From JABWBR01 sp036741235 (GTDB lineage: Bacteria > Bacteroidota > Bacteroidia > Chitinophagales > Saprospiraceae), in assembly GCA_036741235.1 (NCBI GenBank), contig DAINSQ010000135.1, positions 1-12,559 on the forward strand: a stretch of DNA of 12,559 bases, in the 5' to 3' direction. The notes below the pieces were generated by a model. That model did not search any database, was not told the origin of the DNA, and worked only from the letters and a program-made list of their open reading frames with translations. Shown one piece after another: positions 1-7,006 of the stretch. Made by a program: the position numbers and the translations under genes. Each line of letters starts with the position of its first letter. Position 1 is the stretch's first letter.

Positions 1-669
1 CCGAATACGCCCGCATAGGTTCGGGGAGCATAGTGCGTTTGGCCGGCGTAAGCGGCCAACATCGTGCCTGTTGATGAAAATGTACACCCGCTGAGCGAGG
101 TGAACGGCGGTGTGATCACAACAGGACTGGAGGGTACGCCTCCGTCGGCAAATACGCCTATGTAATTGCGGTTAAATATGCTATTGGTTGCGTAAAGAGC
201 GCTTCGCCGTTGCATCGCCACGGCGTATTCCGCATCCTGTATTAGCGTATTAACAAGCGTTAATCGCAGATAAGCAGCAGAAGCACTGTTGGGATTTACC
301 ATAAATGAAATGCCTTTCCACATTTGAAAACAACCATGTAAACCGCCGTTTTCCGACACATCGATCAGGCGCAGGTGTCCCGCCACCTCGATGATGATCT
401 GTGAACCGGGCTGCATGCGTATTTCTCCTCCGGTTATCGTGAATGTGCCACTTACCCGCAAAACCCCGTTAACAACCAGGCAACTGCCGGTATTATCATA
501 GGGGTTGGCCGGAAGCAGTTGCGCAATGTCAGTCCCTGTGCCGGCATCAATGACCAGGCAGCCATCATTGGGGCAACGCCCCGTTTCCTGGGCGGTAAGT
601 TGAGTTAAAGCAATTAATAACAACGTAAATACAAACAGGGGGGGTAAACCGAATACTTAAGGTTTTCAT
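1..669 (-). pseudogene. secreted right-handed beta-helix protein, 5' part, frameshifted; runs off the window
   Basis: Reading the minus strand from the ATG at 669-667 gives MKTLSIRFTPP and then leaves frame, reaching a stop after about 34 codons. If the G run at 638-644 (seven G) held six, the frame would read MKTLSIRFTPLFVFTLLL and continue to a typical signal-peptide end (ALTQLTAQ). It would then stay open to position 1, about 220 residues in all. The mature part has features of beta-helix repeats: CLVIDAGTGTDI, GGEIRMQPGSQIII, WKGISF, LVNTLIQDAEYAVAM and NSIFNRNYIGVFADGG. Such proteins are common secreted or surface proteins in Bacteroidota, often with a C-terminal sorting domain, which would lie outside this window. 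Function is unknown. The break may be a sequencing error, a real mutation or a slippage switch; the intact frame downstream suggests an error or a recent or reversible change. Confidence 0.6.
638..644. repeat. homopolymer run of seven G that breaks the reading frame
   Basis: Seven consecutive G on the plus strand (C on the coding minus strand) fall within the codons for the signal peptide of the beta-helix protein. Removing one base joins the ATG at 669-667 to the 212-codon open frame that follows. The run is therefore the single point where the gene is broken. Confidence 0.8.
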
Positions 670-927
670 AATAATGCTATTTTAAAGGTTTATAAAATGA
701 ACGACATCCTATACTGCCTTGGTCGATACAGGCGACCAGGCATTAGACTCCTATGAAATCAATAAAGCCGATAATAATATTAGTAAAAAATTGTTGAGCA
801 AAATAGAAACAACTATACATCCACGATGCCAAGATAGTAGAATGTTTTTGGATTTTCAAAAAAAATTATTTTCGACATGCCCCTAAATATTTATTCGCGA
901 TAAAGCGTTAATATTGGCATTGAACAT
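670..927. other. AT-rich intergenic stretch between divergent secreted-protein genes
   Basis: This 258-nt spacer separates the minus-strand beta-helix gene from the plus-strand secreted protein and must hold both promoters. A weak -7-like box, TAATATTG at 909-916 (one mismatch to TAnnTTTG), precedes the plus-strand gene, but I see no matching TTG element at the right distance. A 61-codon frame (701-886, plus) is open but has no ATG near its beginning. It could be a gene remnant and I do not call it a gene. Confidence 0.4.
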
Positions 928-1407
928 ATGATTAATACGTCCATGCGCTACATAATACTTTTTTCATATCTATTTGTATTTTCCTTGGCAACCGGCTTTG
1001 CCCAGTCCAAACAAATCCAGCACTACTCCTTCGAAGTGGCGCCGCAGATTACTACCGTCAAGGTAGATGTGGTGGGCAACCACGTAGAAGTCAGCAATTG
1101 GCCGGGCAATCTCATTATGGTGGAAATCAAAGCCGAATTGAACGGCGCCAGCGACGATATCCTCAATCACCTCTTTGAAGCGGGCCGCTACGCCGTGGAA
1201 GCAGAGGCGCAAGACAATACCGGCATTTTTGTGTACACAAAAGTCAAAGAACGCAATCCGCTGAAGACCAAAAAAGGCGGCAGTATTATCGAGCGTGTGC
1301 ATTACCGTGTTTTTATCCCCGATTCTTTTACCAAAGTGAATAATAACCTCTGGACGCGCGAGGTGGAAGTTGATGAACCCGTGCCGTCTGAGCAAAAGGG
1401 GGAGTGA
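928..1407 (+). CDS. small secreted beta-rich protein of unknown function
   Basis: A 159-residue protein with an N-terminal signal peptide: a hydrophobic core (YIILFSYLFVFSLA) ends at TGFAQ, so cleavage is likely after AQ near residue 26. The rest alternates hydrophobic and polar residues as in beta strands (TTVKVDVVGNHVEVSNW, LIMVEIKAEL, RVHYRVFIP). This resembles the strand pattern of DUF4097/putative-adhesin domains, but the protein is much shorter than usual for them and I do not assign it. The C-terminus is acidic and has no sorting domain. The frame may start at 928 or at the in-frame ATG at 943 (MRYIILFS), which gives a cleaner signal peptide and a more normal distance from the weak -7-like box at 909-916. 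No Shine-Dalgarno sequence is seen. It probably acts in the periplasm or outside the cell. It is separated by 152 nt from the next gene, so a shared transcript is uncertain. Confidence 0.75.
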   Translation: MINTSMRYIILFSYLFVFSLATGFAQSKQIQHYSFEVAPQITTVKVDVVGNHVEVSNWPGNLIMVEIKAELNGASDDILNHLFEAGRYAVEAEAQDNTGIFVYTKVKERNPLKTKKGGSIIERVHYRVFIPDSFTKVNNNLWTREVEVDEPVPSEQKGE

Positions 1408-1559
1408 GGGTTGTCGGTTGTCTGTTCTAAATTGAACACCCCCCAATCGTTATACAAACCGAGGGCGTAACCCGGGAAAGCTAAACTCCCAAAGGCGTTC
1501 TATGGAAATATACTATTCCCCGGATTACGTATCTTGCCTACCTACCACAATGGAAGACT

Positions 1560-4505
1560 ATGTCAACTGCCAGTGATATCGATTTTTCAGCATTGACCAA
1601 CAACTTTGACGGCGAAGTGATGGGCGACCGGCTCACGCGCATTTTATATGCCACTGATGCATCAATTTATCGCGAAGTACCTGCTGCGGTGGCTTATCCG
1701 CGTAATGCAAAAGATATCCAGCGCCTGGCAGCGTTTGCCTCCGCCCATAGCGTGCCGCTTATTCCGCGCACTGCGGGCACTTCGCTGGCAGGACAGTGCG
1801 TGGGCAGCGGCATTGTGGTGGATGTGTCGCGTTATATGAATAAGATTTTGGAACTCAACGCGGCTGAAAACTGGGTGCGCGTGCAACCCGGCGTCATCCG
1901 CGACGAACTGAACGCTTTTCTACGGCCCCACGGCTTGTTTTTCGGCCCTAATACGTCTACCGCCAACCGCTGCATGATCGGCGGCATGGTGGGCAATAAC
2001 TCCAGCGGGACTACATCGATCAAATACGGCGTAACCCGCGATCATGTGATGGAATTGCACACCGTACTCAGCGACGGCAGCACGGCGGTTTTTCGTAGTC
2101 TCAATCCCGGCGAATTTCGCCAAAAACTCAACGGCGAGCGCCTGGAGAATCGCATTTATCAACATATTTACGAAGAATTGAGCGATCCGGAACGCCGCCG
2201 GGTTATCAGCGAAGCATACCCCAAACCGAGCATTCACAGGCGCAATACGGGTTATGCGGTTGACCTGCTGTTGCAATCCAATATTTTTGAAAAAGACGGT
2301 CCCGATTTTAACTTTTGCCAATTGCTGGCTGGTTCTGAGGGTACGCTGGCATTTACCACCGAAATAAAGTTGCACCTCAGTCCGCTGCCGCCGCCACAGG
2401 AGGTACTGGTTTGCGCCCATTTTCATTCGCTCGACGAAGCGCTGCGGGCCACACTGACGGCCATGGAACATGAGCCCTATGCCTGTGAGTTGATGGACAA
2501 ATTCATCCTCGACTGCACCCGGGAAAACCGCGAGCAGCAGCGAAACCGTTTTTTTCTGGAGGGCGACCCCGCGGCTATCCTCATCATTGAATGCCGGGGG
2601 CAAACCCGCGAGGAAGCTACTCAGGCGGCACAAGCCCTCATCGCCGACGTATCTACCGCCGGGTTTGGCTATGCTTTCCCGCTCGTATACCCCCCCGATA
2701 CCCAGCGGGTTTACGCCTTGCGCGCTGCGGGTTTCGGCGTGCTCAGCAACGTCAAAGGCGAAAGCAAACCCCTTGAATTCGTTGAAGACACCGCTGTCGA
2801 TTTGCCCGACCTGCCCGATTATATCGCCGAATTTCAGCAGCTTATGGCCGGATTCGGCCAGCAGGCCGTGTATTACGCCCATGCCGGCGCCGGCGAATTG
2901 CATATTCGGCCCAGCCTCAACCTCAAATCAAAAGAAGGCGTGCGGCAATTGCGCGCCATTGCAGAGGGGTCGGCCCGGCTGGTAAAGAAATACCGCGGTT
3001 CGCTCAGCGGCGAACACGGCGACGGCCGCGTGCGCGGCGAATTTGTGCCCTTGATGATCGGCCGTGATAATTACGAACTCCTTCGCCGCATCAAACAAAC
3101 CTGGGACCCCGACGGGATTTTCAACCCCGGCAAAATCGTCGACGCCCCGCCCATGGACACCTCGCTGCGCTACCTGCAGGAAGCGCCGCCGCCCGCTGTT
3201 GAGACGGTTTTCGATTTTTCCGCCACGGGCGGACTGTTGCGCACCGTAGAAAAATGCAGCGGTTCGGGCGACTGCCGCAAGCTACACAACGTAAGCGGCG
3301 GCGTGATGTGCCCCAGCTACATGGCTACCCGCAACGAGAAACACACTACCCGCGCCCGCGCCAACGCCCTGCGCGAACTCATCACCCGCAATCCGCAAAA
3401 TCCCCTAGCCCACGACGAATTATACGAGGTAATGGACCTCTGCCTCTCGTGTAAAGGCTGCGCCTCTGAATGCCCTTCCAGCGTTGATATGGCGGCCTTA
3501 AAAGCCGAATTTTTGCACCACTACTACCGGCAAAAAGGCATTCCCTGGCGTACGCGCGCCATCGCGCATATCGACAAGCTGAATTCATTGGCCATGAAAC
3601 TCCCCCAGCTGAGCCGGTTTTTATTGAACAACACCTTCAGCGGCAACCTGCTCAAACGAAGCCTGGGCATTCACCCCGGGCGCAGTCTGCCGCCCCTGCA
3701 TCCATTCACCCTGCGCAAGTGGTACGACAATCACCACGCCGATATACAGCCCCAGGGCGAGATAAAAGGGCGGGTATTTTTCTTTTGCGATGAATTTACC
3801 AACTATTACGATGTAGAAACGGGCATCAAAGCCCTTGAATTGCTTGGTCGATTGGGCTATCAATCCCTGCTCGTAGATCACGCGCCCAGCGGCCGGGCAT
3901 ATCTCTCCAAAGGACTGCTTGAACAGGCGCAACGCACTGCCCGAAAAAACATCGCTATTTTCAGGTACCTGGTTACGGAAGCCACGCCGCTAATCGGCCT
4001 GGAGCCATCTGCTATCCTGGGTTTTCGCGACGAATACCCTCGCCTGGCAGCGCCTGCCGACCGGGAAGCCGCCAAAAAGCTGGGTGAAAATGCCTTGCTT
4101 TTTGAAGAATTTATCGCCCGCGAAGCACAGGCCGGTCGCATCAGCGCCGACAAATTTACCGGCGAGCCGCGGCAGGTATTGTTGCACGCGCATTGCCACC
4201 AAAAAGCGCTGTCTGACGCCGGCGCTTCCGCTTTTGCACTGAGCTTGCCGGCCAACTATACCGTGCAGTTGATTGCGGCAGGTTGTTGCGGTATGGCGGG
4301 GTCGTTTGGTTATGAACAAGAACACTTCGAAGTAAGCCAGCAGATCGGCGAACTGGCCCTGCTGCCTGCGGTGCGAAAGGCAAGCCCGGAAGCTATCATC
4401 GCCGCGCCGGGCACCAGTTGCCGGCATCAGATTGCGGATGGTACTGGCAGGCGGGCATTACACCCGGCGGAGGTATTGTGGGGTGCGCTGAAAAAGCAAG
4501 CATAA
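1560..4505 (+). CDS. FAD-binding and (Fe-S)-binding 2-hydroxyacid dehydrogenase fusion (YdiJ/GlcD-GlcF-like)
   Basis: A 981-residue three-part fusion. Residues about 40-275 are a PCMH-type FAD-binding domain (PRTAGTSLAGQCVGSG at 69-84; GGMVGNNSSG at 141-150; GSEGTLAF at 258-265). Residues about 280-530 are the FAD-oxidase C-terminal domain, with GEHGDGR at 484-490 and FNPGK at 521-525. A Fe-S region follows, with C566, C572 and C584-P, then the classic CxxCxxCxxxCP at C628, C631, C634 and C638. The C-terminal part holds two cysteine-rich CCG-type modules: C743 in FFCDEF, H878-C879-H880, C909-C910-G and C954. Proteins of this build oxidise D-2-hydroxyacids (D-lactate, glycolate, D-2-hydroxyglutarate) and pass electrons through the Fe-S centres to a membrane or soluble acceptor. 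E. coli YdiJ, a D-2-hydroxyglutarate dehydrogenase, has the same order at about 1018 residues. The substrate cannot be read from sequence. An ATG at 1550 is in another frame and stops at once, so 1560 is the start. The gene is intact and GC-rich. Confidence 0.93.
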   Translation: MSTASDIDFSALTNNFDGEVMGDRLTRILYATDASIYREVPAAVAYPRNAKDIQRLAAFASAHSVPLIPRTAGTSLAGQCVGSGIVVDVSRYMNKILELNAAENWVRVQPGVIRDELNAFLRPHGLFFGPNTSTANRCMIGGMVGNNSSGTTSIKYGVTRDHVMELHTVLSDGSTAVFRSLNPGEFRQKLNGERLENRIYQHIYEELSDPERRRVISEAYPKPSIHRRNTGYAVDLLLQSNIFEKDGPDFNFCQLLAGSEGTLAFTTEIKLHLSPLPPPQEVLVCAHFHSLDEALRATLTAMEHEPYACELMDKFILDCTRENREQQRNRFFLEGDPAAILIIECRGQTREEATQAAQALIADVSTAGFGYAFPLVYPPDTQRVYALRAAGFGVLSNVKGESKPLEFVEDTAVDLPDLPDYIAEFQQLMAGFGQQAVYYAHAGAGELHIRPSLNLKSKEGVRQLRAIAEGSARLVKKYRGSLSGEHGDGRVRGEFVPLMIGRDNYELLRRIKQTWDPDGIFNPGKIVDAPPMDTSLRYLQEAPPPAVETVFDFSATGGLLRTVEKCSGSGDCRKLHNVSGGVMCPSYMATRNEKHTTRARANALRELITRNPQNPLAHDELYEVMDLCLSCKGCASECPSSVDMAALKAEFLHHYYRQKGIPWRTRAIAHIDKLNSLAMKLPQLSRFLLNNTFSGNLLKRSLGIHPGRSLPPLHPFTLRKWYDNHHADIQPQGEIKGRVFFFCDEFTNYYDVETGIKALELLGRLGYQSLLVDHAPSGRAYLSKGLLEQAQRTARKNIAIFRYLVTEATPLIGLEPSAILGFRDEYPRLAAPADREAAKKLGENALLFEEFIAREAQAGRISADKFTGEPRQVLLHAHCHQKALSDAGASAFALSLPANYTVQLIAAGCCGMAGSFGYEQEHFEVSQQIGELALLPAVRKASPEAIIAAPGTSCRHQIADGTGRRALHPAEVLWGALKKQA

Positions 4506-4521
4506 TTTTTGTTTTTTTGCC

Positions 4522-4552
4522 TTGACTAACGCACAAAATATACGTACTTTTG
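4522..4552 (+). promoter_or_regulatory. Bacteroidota-type promoter of the toxin-antitoxin operon
   Basis: TTG at 4522-4524 and TACTTTTG at 4545-4552 match the Bacteroidota -33/-7 pattern (TTG then TAnnTTTG) exactly, with a 20-nt spacer. Transcription would begin near 4558-4560, about 14 nt before the ATG at 4573. The position rules out a translation start at the TTG at 4522, which is in frame with the antitoxin. A T-rich tract (4506-4518) lies just upstream and could aid polymerase binding. Confidence 0.75.
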
Positions 4553-4571
4553 CAAATAAAAAATTACGTAC
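4541..4571 (+). promoter_or_regulatory. candidate operator: two TACGTAC sites around the TA promoter start region
   Basis: TACGTAC occurs at 4541-4547 and 4565-4571, 24 nt apart. The core TACGTA is its own reverse complement, so each site is a small palindrome. One overlaps the -7 box and the other ends one base before the ATG. Ribbon-helix-helix antitoxins usually repress their own operon by binding paired short palindromes, so this fits an autorepression site. Binding is inferred, not shown. Confidence 0.5.
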
Positions 4572-4572
4572 A

Positions 4573-4830
4573 ATGTCAAATAAACTCACACTGCACATTG
4601 AATCAAATATCATAAAACAAGCAAAGGCCTACGCAAAATTAACAGGCAGAAGCCTTTCAGATATTGTAGAAGAGTATTTGAAATCTTTGTCTATTGCTAA
4701 AAGTGCCAAAGTAGAAGAAGACATAGATCCACTGGTTAAATCGCTGTGGGGCTCTGTTAAACTTCCCAAAGAGGAAAAAAACTATAAAGAATTACTGCAA
4801 GATGCCCTTGTCGAAAAATATATCCAATGA
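4573..4830 (+). CDS. antitoxin of a PIN-toxin pair (DUF6364-like, ribbon-helix-helix type)
   Basis: An 85-residue protein. The N-terminus (KLTLHIESNIIKQAKAYAK, then GRSLSDIVEEYLKSL, about residues 4-39) has the strand-helix-helix pattern of ribbon-helix-helix DNA-binding antitoxins and resembles DUF6364 proteins. The remaining tail (about 45-85) is charged and would be expected to wrap and block the toxin. The start chosen is the ATG at 4573. The same frame is open upstream to a TTG at 4522, but that stretch is the promoter. The stop codon overlaps the toxin start by 4 nt (ATGA at 4827-4830), so the pair is translationally coupled. The expected role is to neutralise the toxin and repress the operon through the TACGTAC sites. 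The gene is far more AT-rich than the genes on either side, in keeping with horizontal transfer. Confidence 0.82.
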   Translation: MSNKLTLHIESNIIKQAKAYAKLTGRSLSDIVEEYLKSLSIAKSAKVEEDIDPLVKSLWGSVKLPKEEKNYKELLQDALVEKYIQ

Positions 4831-5246
4831 GCAGAATATTTTTAGATACAGATGTCGTCATTGATTTTCTTACGAAGAGGGAACCTTTTTCCGGAGATAT
4901 TATGAGAATTTTTCAACTCGGATCGAAAAAAAATATTACATTAGCTATCTCCTCGCTATCAATAAGTAATATATATTATATTGTTAGTAAAATAGAAACG
5001 ACTCAAAAAGCTATAGAGAAAATAAAAATACTATTACAAATTATTGAAGTACTAAACGTAGATGCCGAAGTAATCCATCAAGCTATCAACTCAGAGTTCA
5101 AAGATTTTGAAGATGCTGTACAACATTTCTGTGCAAAAAAGGCGCAGATTGACCTTATTATTACTAGAAATACGAAAGACTACAAAGTCAGTGAATTAGC
5201 AATTTTGACTCCGTCCGAATTTGTCGTGAAATACGATTTTACATAG
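4827..5246 (+). CDS. PIN-domain (VapC-like) toxin ribonuclease
   Basis: A 139-residue PIN-domain protein of normal length. The N-terminal motif FLDTDVVIDFL supplies D7 (with D9 and D13). A central acidic residue is probably D96 in KDFEDAVQ. The TRNTKDYK motif gives the late D118. Together these form the usual acidic metal-binding cluster for Mg2+/Mn2+-dependent RNA cleavage. The sequence pattern (SSLSISNIYYIV; DLIITRNTKDYKVS; TPSEFV near the end) is like the PIN_3 group common in Bacteroidota. In such modules the toxin cuts specific RNAs, often tRNA or rRNA, and stops growth when the antitoxin is lost; the target here is unknown. It starts inside the antitoxin stop codon. Composition is strongly AT-rich with many AAA/ATA codons, unlike the flanking core genes. 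All expected key residues are present, so the toxin is probably active. Confidence 0.88.
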   Translation: MSRIFLDTDVVIDFLTKREPFSGDIMRIFQLGSKKNITLAISSLSISNIYYIVSKIETTQKAIEKIKILLQIIEVLNVDAEVIHQAINSEFKDFEDAVQHFCAKKAQIDLIITRNTKDYKVSELAILTPSEFVVKYDFT

Positions 5247-5293
5247 AAGTTCAAAAAAACTGTAATTTCACCGCCCAACCGAACAGTCCAGCC

Positions 5294-6991
5294 ATGACAG
5301 CAAAACCGTTGATAGAATGCGTGCCCAATTTCAGCGAAGGCCGCGATATGGGCATTATCAAACAAATCACCGACGCTATTGAAAGTGTGGAGGGCGTAAA
5401 GCTGCTTGATGTTGATCCCGGCAAAGCCACCAACCGCACCGTAGTGACCTTTGTGGGCGAACCCGGGCCTGTCGTGGAAGCCGCTTTCCTGGGCATCCGC
5501 AAAGCTGCCGAGCTCATCGACATGCGCGGCCACAAAGGCGAGCACCCCCGCATGGGCGCCACCGACGTATGCCCGCTCATCCCTATAGCCAATATCTCAA
5601 TGGAAGAAACCGCCCGCTGGGCGCACCAACTCGCGCAGCGCGCAGGCGCCGAGTTGGGTATACCTGTTTTTATGTACGAAGCGGCAGCCACCCGCCCCGA
5701 GCGCAAAAACCTGGCTATCATCCGGGCAGGCGAATACGAGGGGTTGGCCGAAAAGCTCAAGCAGTCCGACTGGCAGCCCGATTACGGCCCTGCTGCGTTT
5801 AATGCGGGGGCAGGCGCCACGGTCATTGGCGCTCGCGACTTCCTGGTGGCCTACAATGTCAACCTCAATACCACTTCTGAACGCCGCGCCAACTCCGTGG
5901 CGTTTGATGTGCGCGAGCAAGGCCGCGTGAAACGCAAAGGCGACCCCATCACCGGCGAAATAGAACGCGACGAACAGGGCGAACCCATCCGCATCCCTGG
6001 CGCGCTCAAAGCCGTGAAGGCTATCGGTTGGTATATCGCCGAATACGGCATCGCCCAGGTATCGATGAACCTTACCGATATCAATATCACTTCGCTGCAC
6101 GCCGCCTTTGAGGCCTGCTGCGACAGCGCCCACAAGCGCGGCATGCGCGTGACGGGTTCGGAGATCGTAGGTATGGTGCCTAAAAAAGTATTGCTCGATG
6201 CGGGGCGCCATTTTTTGAACAAACAAGAACGCTCGCTGGGCGTGAGCGAAGAAGAACTCATCAAGATCGCCGTCCGTTCGCTGGGCCTCGACGAACTTTC
6301 GCCTTTCGACCCGCGCAAAAAGGTAATCGAATACCAGTTGGAAGATGCAGCCGGCCAACGGCTTGTGCGCATGAACCTACGCGAATTTGCCAACGAAACC
6401 GCCTCGGAAAGCGTTGCTCCCGGCGGCGGCTCTATTTCCGCCTATGTGGGCGCCCTGGCCGCTTCGCTGGGCGCCATGGTGGCCAACTTATCTTCGCATA
6501 AACGCGGCTGGGACGAAAAATGGGAGTTTTTCTCCGAATGGGCCGAACGCGGGCAGTCGCTCAAAGACGAGTTGCTGTTATTGGTAGACGAAGATACCCG
6601 CGCCTTTAACGCCATCCTCGAAGCTTTCCGCCTTCCCAAAGAAACCGACACCGAAAAGGCGGCCCGCAAAGCCGCTATTCAGGCCGCTACGCGTTATGCT
6701 ATCGACGTGCCGTTTAAGGTGATGGAACGCTGCTCGCAGATCTTCCCCCTGCTGAAAGCCATGGTAGAAGAAGGCAACCCCAATTCGATTACCGACGCCG
6801 CCGTGGGCGCCCTGTGCGCGCGCGCCGCACTGCGTGGCGCTATGCTCAATGTGCAGGTAAATGCTACCGGACTACACGATAAAGATTACGTAGCCCATAT
6901 ACTGGAGCGCTGCGCTTCCCTGCAAAAAGCGGCTGACGCCATGGAAGATGAGATCATTGCGCTTTCACAACAAAAACTTTCGGGCTCCTAA
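5294..6991 (+). CDS. ftcD: bifunctional glutamate formimidoyltransferase / formimidotetrahydrofolate cyclodeaminase
   Basis: A 565-residue fusion. The first domain moves the formimino group from N-formimino-L-glutamate to tetrahydrofolate. The second converts the product to 5,10-methenyl-THF with release of ammonia. These are the last steps of one histidine degradation route and feed one-carbon metabolism in the cytosol. The N-terminal FT domain (about 1-185) has ECVPNFSEG at 8-16, NRTVVTFVG and GEHPRMGATDV, where H84 aligns with catalytic H82 of mammalian FTCD. The FT C-terminal domain spans about 186-345. The cyclodeaminase domain (about 360-560) has ESVAPGGGSISAYVG and LLVDEDTRAFNAILEAFRLPK, closely matching the mammalian enzyme. 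A charged segment at about 210-235 (KRKGDPITGEIERDEQGEP) is longer than in the human protein (541 residues). No hutH, hutU or hutI is in the window. scpA follows after 15 nt, suggesting co-transcription. Confidence 0.96.
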   Translation: MTAKPLIECVPNFSEGRDMGIIKQITDAIESVEGVKLLDVDPGKATNRTVVTFVGEPGPVVEAAFLGIRKAAELIDMRGHKGEHPRMGATDVCPLIPIANISMEETARWAHQLAQRAGAELGIPVFMYEAAATRPERKNLAIIRAGEYEGLAEKLKQSDWQPDYGPAAFNAGAGATVIGARDFLVAYNVNLNTTSERRANSVAFDVREQGRVKRKGDPITGEIERDEQGEPIRIPGALKAVKAIGWYIAEYGIAQVSMNLTDINITSLHAAFEACCDSAHKRGMRVTGSEIVGMVPKKVLLDAGRHFLNKQERSLGVSEEELIKIAVRSLGLDELSPFDPRKKVIEYQLEDAAGQRLVRMNLREFANETASESVAPGGGSISAYVGALAASLGAMVANLSSHKRGWDEKWEFFSEWAERGQSLKDELLLLVDEDTRAFNAILEAFRLPKETDTEKAARKAAIQAATRYAIDVPFKVMERCSQIFPLLKAMVEEGNPNSITDAAVGALCARAALRGAMLNVQVNATGLHDKDYVAHILERCASLQKAADAMEDEIIALSQQKLSGS

Positions 6992-7006
6992 AACATATAT
7001 CCATTT

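Noticed and set aside
970..1446. Minus-strand open frame of 158 codons opposite the small secreted protein
   Set aside because: The plus-strand frame has a convincing signal peptide and strand pattern; the minus frame reads as His/Phe-rich antisense.
1506..1545. TATCTTG before the dehydrogenase gene considered as a -7 box
   Set aside because: It is one base short of TAnnTTTG and has no TTG at the proper distance, so it is not supported as a promoter.
1920..2903. Long minus-strand open frame (327 codons) opposite the FAD/Fe-S dehydrogenase
   Set aside because: It is the antisense of a clearly conserved, motif-rich gene in GC-rich DNA; the translation shows no recognisable domain and has no promoter.
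5259..5287. ACTGT ... ACAGT inverted repeat between the toxin and ftcD, considered as a terminator or operator
   Set aside because: Only 5-nt arms with a long loop and no T-run; expected by chance in this much sequence.
5597..6358. Minus-strand open frame of 253 codons opposite ftcD
   Set aside because: Antisense shadow of a well-supported enzyme gene with no family resemblance.
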